Shown piece by piece: positions 59,553 through 64,000 of a DNA stretch of 64,000 nt (position 1 is the first letter of the stretch; each line of letters opens with the position of its first letter). A program made the position numbers and the translations under genes. The stretch comes from Chitinophagaceae bacterium (lineage in GTDB: Bacteria > Bacteroidota > Bacteroidia > Chitinophagales > Chitinophagaceae), in NCBI GenBank assembly GCA_016786885.1, contig JAEUVO010000064.1:186001-250000 (forward strand), in the 5' to 3' direction. The notes beneath the pieces were generated by a model that saw nothing but the letters and a program-made list of their open reading frames with translations, did not search any database and was not told the origin of the DNA.

Positions 59553-59560
59553 TATATTTG
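59553..59560 (+). promoter_or_regulatory. Putative -7 element (TATATTTG)
   Basis: Exact TAnnTTTG match, 19 nt upstream of the ATG at 59579. It overlaps an in-frame TTG, which excludes that as the start. Confidence 0.42.
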
Positions 59561-59578
59561 AGCAAATTAGATTCAGTA

Positions 59579-59947
59579 ATGAAACTTCTGGTTTTACTAC
59601 TATACCTGTTCTCAAATCCTGTTCATCTTCAGTCCTGCAGGAGTTTAAAAAAAGGAGTTTTTGCAAACGAGGAGATGGATACAGTTATTGTCCGTACGAA
59701 AACTCACCAAACTGAGGTATCTGAGAAAAATGGTATCAATTTTACCTGGAGATTGAACTGGCTCAACGACTGCGAATACAATATGATTCTGGAAAAAGAT
59801 ATCTCTACCACCCCGCTTGTGGTGTTCAAAATTGGTGATACCATCCGTGTGAAGATCAGTAAAATATATAAAGATAAATATGACTGGGAAGCCAGTTTTA
59901 AGGGACATACTTTACACGGATTTAACTATATACTGGATACGAAGTAA
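59579..59947 (+). CDS. Secreted hypothetical protein
   Basis: 122 aa from ATG 59579 (MKLLVLLLYLFSNPVHLQSC). The signal peptide ends near Cys20 and could be a lipobox-like or ordinary site. The mature part is beta-rich (INFTWRLNWLNDCEYNMILEK, VVFKIGDTIRVKISKIY) and small. No family recognised. It is convergent with the next gene, 9 nt between stops. Confidence 0.62.
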   Translation: MKLLVLLLYLFSNPVHLQSCRSLKKGVFANEEMDTVIVRTKTHQTEVSEKNGINFTWRLNWLNDCEYNMILEKDISTTPLVVFKIGDTIRVKISKIYKDKYDWEASFKGHTLHGFNYILDTK

Positions 59948-59956
59948 AGTCCCTGT

Positions 59957-60742
59957 TCAATTACCTACACTCCGGTTTTTAAATACCTCCCATGCTGCGG
60001 GCATCATCTTCTCTGTACGAAGTAACTTCAGCATGCCATTCTCAAAACCGGGTTCATCCGGTAATGAAATTTTATACTGTTCTATCATCAGGGTGACAGC
60101 ATTGATCCATATTTGCCCGCCTTTATGCTCCAACCCGGTACCGTCCGCTTCATACAAGAGACAGGGCTTTCCATCAATCAGTACATTATTCTTGTAGTAT
60201 ACTGTAACTTTTCCCTTATTTACAAACTGTATATTGTTATTTACCATAGCTGCATCAGCTATAAAAAAATCAAAGGAATCTGTTTTATCGACCAATGCCC
60301 GCCAGGTAAACCCTAATCCTGCAAAGTCGAAATCATAACTCTGCCAGGGTAATCCTTGTAGTAGCAAGGAATCCCTCATCGTTCCCACTTCGATATTGAT
60401 TTGTTTCTTTCCGTCAAACTGCAGCGTGGCAACTAACCGGGGTACTTGCCCTTGCTCCAACCGGTGATTGGTAAACCGGCTAACAGAAAAACTTTCCCAG
60501 TCGATAGTTGCTGTAACCAATGTGGCTGTCTTATCTCCTGATGTCCATTTGAACGATTCCAGCCTGTTACTGTCTGCCACATACAGGAAAATCTGTGAGG
60601 CATGTGTTCCATCCCAATTTGACTTTTGGTACACATACACCGTTTGCAGGTCATCAATCCGGCCGGCAGTTTTGTACTTACTGATCTGGCCGGGAGCAGC
60701 TAAAGAAAAGATCAATGCTATAACAAGCAAAATCATTCGCAT
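59957..60742 (-). CDS. Secreted hypothetical protein, DUF6134-like
   Basis: 261 aa with a signal peptide (MRMILLVIALIFSLAAPGQ). The rest is beta-rich and resembles DUF6134-type periplasmic proteins in text such as YKTAGRIDDLQTVYVYQKSN and LIDGKPCLLYEADGTGLEHKGG; this assignment is from memory and uncertain. No catalytic residue is visible. The gene stands alone on the minus strand. Confidence 0.6.
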   Translation of the reverse strand: MRMILLVIALIFSLAAPGQISKYKTAGRIDDLQTVYVYQKSNWDGTHASQIFLYVADSNRLESFKWTSGDKTATLVTATIDWESFSVSRFTNHRLEQGQVPRLVATLQFDGKKQINIEVGTMRDSLLLQGLPWQSYDFDFAGLGFTWRALVDKTDSFDFFIADAAMVNNNIQFVNKGKVTVYYKNNVLIDGKPCLLYEADGTGLEHKGGQIWINAVTLMIEQYKISLPDEPGFENGMLKLLRTEKMMPAAWEVFKNRSVGN

Positions 60743-61041
60743 ATGGATTACTTTCAGTGTAAGACTACAGTACTAGCTGGCAGGTTACATAATATCAACA
60801 GACTGAAAAATTAAAAATTTTTTTCGCCATTTTGATATTCCTCCCAATAACAATACAAACCAAAATATATCTTACCTGAATGAAATAAAGAGTCGCCAAA
60901 TTAAAAAATATTACACTCCCATTCTCGGAAGGCAGTTTGTAGCCCGGTGCCTGTCTTAAAACAATGCCGCAGCAGATTATTTACAAGTCCTTAACATTCT
61001 CCTCCTGTTTTGTGGGTACATTTAATCATTATCCTCAGTAA
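60743..61041. other. Intergenic, AT-rich
   Basis: 299 nt between divergent genes, with an AT-rich core (AAATTAAAAATTTTTTTCG near 60809). I see no gene, repeat or hairpin beyond short AT palindromes. Promoters for both sides must lie here. Confidence 0.55.
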
Positions 61042-61680
61042 TTGATCTCAAAAAAAACAAATAGCTATTGGGTGCTTTCTCCTGTTTTGGGAATGCTGCT
61101 ATTTATCATGCTGTACATTGCAGCAGCTTTGTTATACCCCGGCGGGTCTGATTTCAACAGATCAGCAACAGAATTCAGCTGGCAGAACAATTATTGGTGT
61201 GAGTTATTGGCAACTAAAGCACAGAATGGGCAATCGAATATAGCAAGACCTGTTGCAATATTTGCAATGGCAGTTCTTGCGATCAGCCTGATTATCTTCT
61301 GGTACACTATTCCGGGCCTTTTTGCTGGTAAAAGAACGGGTAGCCGGGTGATCCGTTATGCCGGTATTGGTTCAATGCTGGTAACACCACTGTTGCTAAC
61401 AGGCTTTCACGATCATGTCATTAATACGGCTGCCTTGCTCGGATGCATCGCAATAATAGTACTATTGATAAATCTTTTCAGGTACAGAATGTTACTACTT
61501 TTCAGTACAGGCATTCTGTGTCTGCTGTTATGCGGTGTCAATAACTATGTTTATTACAGTAAAGATCTGCTGCATTACTTACCGGTTATTCAGAAGATTT
61601 CGTTTTTTATTTTCTTGCTGTGGTTTTGCCTGCTTTCATTGGCCCTTTACAGAAGACAGCCGCTTGTTTCCGGTCTGTAA
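61042..61680 (+). CDS. DUF998-like multi-pass membrane protein
   Basis: 212 aa, TTG start. About six TM helices: 11-34, 70-92, 104-122, 127-145, 150-168, 183-203. The N-terminal LSPVLGMLLFIMLYIAAALLYPGGSDFNR and a polar loop NYWCELLATKAQ recall DUF998. No transport or enzymatic motif is known. It stands alone. Confidence 0.65.
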   Translation: MISKKTNSYWVLSPVLGMLLFIMLYIAAALLYPGGSDFNRSATEFSWQNNYWCELLATKAQNGQSNIARPVAIFAMAVLAISLIIFWYTIPGLFAGKRTGSRVIRYAGIGSMLVTPLLLTGFHDHVINTAALLGCIAIIVLLINLFRYRMLLLFSTGILCLLLCGVNNYVYYSKDLLHYLPVIQKISFFIFLLWFCLLSLALYRRQPLVSGL

Positions 61681-61840
61681 ATTTTTTATCCTCAGCAGCT
61701 TTTACTACTTAACATTTCTTTTAGTCCATTTTGGCACACTGGCATTGGCTTTGAATTATACAGGTTAACCGGGTAAATAAAACAAATTGTACCGCAATAT
61801 ACCTGGTGATTGCTGTACCCAATTTTTAAATTGTATCTCC

Positions 61841-62236
61841 ATGAAAAAGATTTTTACACTCGTAACAGGATTATTGATTGCCGCTGCTGTAATGGCCACC
61901 GACCACAGACCTGTGGTATCGCTCAATAATAGCAAAAACTACAAAGTGGTCATCGATGGTAAAAGTTACTTTGGCAGTGACATGAACATCAGGCTTGCCA
62001 GTTTCCACAAAGGCATGCACAGTATCAAAGTGTATGAAATGAGGCGAGGATTTTTTGGAAGAACCGAAAAGCTGATAGATGCTGAGACTTTCTTCCTTGG
62101 CCGCAAGGACGTCAGGATTCTCATCGATCGTTTTGGTAACATCAACATCCGTGAAGTAAAAGATAATCGTCGTTTTGGCAAAGACGACCGGTTTGACAGG
62201 GACTGGGATGATGACGGACCTACCAGGAGATTCTAA
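61841..62236 (+). CDS. Small secreted basic protein
   Basis: 131 aa from ATG 61841 (MKKIFTLVTGLLIAAAVMA signal); the upstream TTG is rejected because it would hide the signal. The mature part is a beta-like domain (PVVSLNNSKNYKVVIDGKSYFG, HSIKVYEMRRGFFGRTEKLI) followed by a charged Arg/Asp tail (RRFGKDDRFDRDWDDDGPTRRF). The function is unknown. A strong terminator follows. Confidence 0.7.
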   Translation: MKKIFTLVTGLLIAAAVMATDHRPVVSLNNSKNYKVVIDGKSYFGSDMNIRLASFHKGMHSIKVYEMRRGFFGRTEKLIDAETFFLGRKDVRILIDRFGNINIREVKDNRRFGKDDRFDRDWDDDGPTRRF

Positions 62237-62250
62237 AAGTTATGACAATA

Positions 62251-62285
62251 AAAACTGCCCGGGTTAACCGGGCAGTTTTCTTTTA
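62251..62285. terminator. Bidirectional intrinsic terminator
   Basis: AAAACTGCCCGG (62251-62262) and CCGGGCAGTTTT (62268-62279) pair perfectly around GTTAA, with T-rich sequence to the right and A-rich to the left. It separates the convergent small secreted gene and the PKD lipoprotein. Confidence 0.9.
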
Positions 62286-62310
62286 TCGAAAAGCCAACAT
62301 ATAAGTACTG

Positions 62311-62880
62311 TTACAAAATTTGTATGATCCTGATTACGGTATCTCTGACCCCGTTTATCTGCGAACTGTATTTTATAGTATAGTCTCCGGGAAGAAGAAA
62401 CTGAATAATAGGATCACGGTTAACATTAAGAATCCCATTGCCGAAATCCCACACTGTGTTAGTAGAAAGTGGATTTACTGTTTTAAAAGATATACCAACT
62501 GGTGTACCTATACACTTTTCTGCAAAATAAGAAAAAGCAGATTTGTTTGCCGGCGGCGGGGCTTCAATGGCAACCAATTTACAAACTGAATCAGAGCCCC
62601 CCGGTCCGGTAACTTTCAGTTTCAGCAAATAGGATCCGTTAGACGCATACACATGTGTCGGGTTTGATTGAACAGAAGTTCCCCCATCACCAAAGCTCCA
62701 TTGATAACTCGTCGCATTTTCCGATACATTGATAAAAGTAATAGTGCAGGGAGCAGCATTTTCATACCCGGAAATAGAAAAGTTTGCTTTGGGGGCATTA
62801 CTTGGCGGGTCATCATTTCTGTTACAGGAAAAGATAAATAATAAGGCCATAACAGAGGGGATAAGGAATATGCGTTTCAT
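62311..62880 (-). CDS. PKD-domain lipoprotein
   Basis: 189 aa. The lipobox (LFIFSC, Cys19) follows a hydrophobic signal. The first PKD domain (about 32-107) has the classic ATSYQWSFGDGGTSVQSNPTHVYASNGSY; the second (about 115-189) is weaker, with NTVWDFGNG and GDYTIKY. PKD domains are beta-sandwiches used for protein or carbohydrate binding at the cell surface. It lacks a type IX sorting C-terminal domain and a catalytic module. Confidence 0.88.
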   Translation of the reverse strand: MKRIFLIPSVMALLFIFSCNRNDDPPSNAPKANFSISGYENAAPCTITFINVSENATSYQWSFGDGGTSVQSNPTHVYASNGSYLLKLKVTGPGGSDSVCKLVAIEAPPPANKSAFSYFAEKCIGTPVGISFKTVNPLSTNTVWDFGNGILNVNRDPIIQFLLPGDYTIKYSSQINGVRDTVIRIIQIL

Positions 62881-63068
62881 ATTGGTATAATTATTTGGTC
62901 AAAGGCATGAAGTTATTCATTTCCCGTGAAAACTGGCCGGTTCAGCTAAATACGAATACCTTAAAGAGCTAGTAAAATTAAAGCACCCCGCATTGATTAT
63001 GAGCAATAAAATCTGCCGAGCTGTTGATGTTTTAAAGGAAAATTGTATCTTAATACAAAGCTTGCTAT

Positions 63069-63407
63069 ATGAACCCCGTTCAATCCAATGATTATTTACA
63101 TATTGCCAACTCCCTTCAAAAACAGGGATTAAGTTATGACCAGATATCATTACAACTTCGGGAACAGGGAGCCCCTGATAATTTATTGCTGGAAATAATA
63201 CAACAACTTAAAACCCTGCAGATCACCAGGAAAAGAAATACCGGTTTTGCCTGCTGCGGTATTGGCGTTGCACTGCTTATTATCGGCTGTATGCTTACCA
63301 TTCTGCTCTATGGCAGCGGCGGTGATATTAAACTTGCCATGTACGGACTTACTACAATCGGCGTCATCTTCACTCTTAAAGGATTGGCAGATATTATGGG
63401 CTGGTAG
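63069..63407 (+). CDS. Small membrane protein with N-terminal helical domain
   Basis: 112 aa. A soluble helical part (about 1-50, SNDYLHIANSLQKQGLSYDQISLQLREQGAPDNLLLEIIQQLKTL) resembles small helix-turn-helix-like bundles. Two TM helices follow (about 60-79 and 88-108, GFACCGIGVALLIIGCMLTILLYG; MYGLTTIGVIFTLKGLADIM). Function unknown. Confidence 0.62.
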   Translation: MNPVQSNDYLHIANSLQKQGLSYDQISLQLREQGAPDNLLLEIIQQLKTLQITRKRNTGFACCGIGVALLIIGCMLTILLYGSGGDIKLAMYGLTTIGVIFTLKGLADIMGW

Positions 63408-63450
63408 CCATGTTTTGATGACAGAGGTTTGAAATTTGTATCTTCAATGC

Positions 63451-63963
63451 ATGTCTGTTACAATCGCAACTATCCGGGATATACCATCATTAGTCTCATT
63501 GCTAAATAGTGCTTACAGGGGTGATGCTTCAAAGAAAGGCTGGACCACTGAAGCTGATATGATCGAAGGTTCACTCCGTACCGATGAAATGAACCTGGGA
63601 GAATTAATGCAACAACCCTGGGCCGTAATATTGAAATATACAGGTACAGAGAATAAAATTGAAGGTTGCGTTTACCTCAGAAAAGAAGATAAAAAACTCT
63701 ACCTCGGTATGCTGAGCGTTTCACCGCTTATCCAGGCAAGAGGTATAGGCAAACAACTGATGACAGCAGCCGAAATATATGCAACAGAACAAGCCTGTAC
63801 CTCCATTTATATGAGAGTTATTTCAATCCGGTATGAGTTGATTGCCTGGTATGAAAGAAAAGGCTATTACAATACTGGCATCACACAGCCTTTTCCTAAT
63901 GATACAAAATTTGGTACGCCGAAGCAACCTGTTGAATTTATCCTGATGCAAAAAGATCTGTGA
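63451..63963 (+). CDS. GNAT family N-acetyltransferase
   Basis: 170 aa from ATG 63451 (MSVTIATIRDIPSL); an upstream TTG at 63436 is disfavoured. The acetyl-CoA motif A reads YLGMLSVSPLIQARGIGKQLMTAAEIYA (R/Q-x-x-G-x-G/A). Motif B, ERKGYYNTG, is present. The substrate (small amine or protein N-terminus) is unknown. The remaining 37 nt to the window end hold no gene start that can be judged. Confidence 0.9.
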   Translation: MSVTIATIRDIPSLVSLLNSAYRGDASKKGWTTEADMIEGSLRTDEMNLGELMQQPWAVILKYTGTENKIEGCVYLRKEDKKLYLGMLSVSPLIQARGIGKQLMTAAEIYATEQACTSIYMRVISIRYELIAWYERKGYYNTGITQPFPNDTKFGTPKQPVEFILMQKDL

Positions 63964-64000
63964 TCAATGATATTCTTGTCAAACTATAGCAATTAGTATT

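Overview
The window looks like a chromosomal segment of a Bacteroidota member, most likely of the Chitinophagaceae. Reasons: moderately AT-rich DNA, few strong Shine-Dalgarno sites, several upstream matches to the Bacteroidota -7 promoter consensus TAnnTTTG, an SusC-like outer-membrane barrel protein, LptE, DUF4199 and DUF4395 proteins, LytS/LytTR signalling, and the neighbourhood miaB - sigma-54 regulator - lptE - (TPR-like) - secG - mltG. No rRNA, CRISPR array, transposase or integrase was seen. The taxon is an inference from gene content; no database was searched.

Layout. (1) 1-14,344: housekeeping and envelope genes: a partial ATP-grasp protein, an Fe-S CCG-domain protein, an outer-membrane barrel receptor, then the co-directional run miaB, an orphan sigma-54 activator, lptE, a TPR-like protein, secG, mltG, a YihY protein and a redoxin; a TlpA-like thioredoxin and trmH lie on the minus strand. 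(2) 14,553-24,832: a complete reductive pyrimidine catabolism operon. An NCS1 transporter imports the base, PreT/PreA reduce uracil or thymine, dihydropyrimidinase opens the ring, a nitrilase-family amidase releases beta-alanine (or its methyl form), a class III aminotransferase makes the semialdehyde, and MmsA makes acyl-CoA. Its junctions carry palindromic AT-rich repeats that often supply the stop codon of the upstream gene. At one junction a four-helix-bundle (23S-IVP family) gene lies between the two repeat arms. (3) 24,833-31,500: an accessory stretch, visibly AT-richer in part, with a glycine-rich repeat protein, a Ser/Thr kinase with an unassigned C-terminal half, degenerate tandem repeats, a truncated duplicate of a DHFR-like gene, a TMEM175-like channel and REP-like palindromes. 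(4) 31,500-38,631: secreted hydrolases (metzincin-like protease, two class C serine hydrolases, an esterase) and a cytochrome c'-like lipoprotein. (5) 38,834-43,338: cysteine-rich small proteins, DUF4395, a LytS/LytTR two-component pair and small hypotheticals. (6) 43,493-43,708: two tRNA-Pro genes. (7) 43,804-57,485: a long plus-strand cluster opening with a dihydroorotase homologue that lacks metal ligands, then glycan genes: glycosyltransferases, the enzymes for GDP-D-glycero-alpha-D-manno-heptose (GmhA, HddA, fused HddC-GmhB), a Wzm/Wzt ABC exporter and methyltransferases. (8) 57,600-64,000: lepA, small secreted or membrane hypotheticals, a PKD lipoprotein and a GNAT acetyltransferase.

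The most unusual feature is the relation between the pyrimidine-operon repeats and the embedded four-helix-bundle gene. It has the arrangement expected of a gene-bearing element with short, gene-less derivatives at neighbouring stop codons. This is a hypothesis drawn from sequence layout only.
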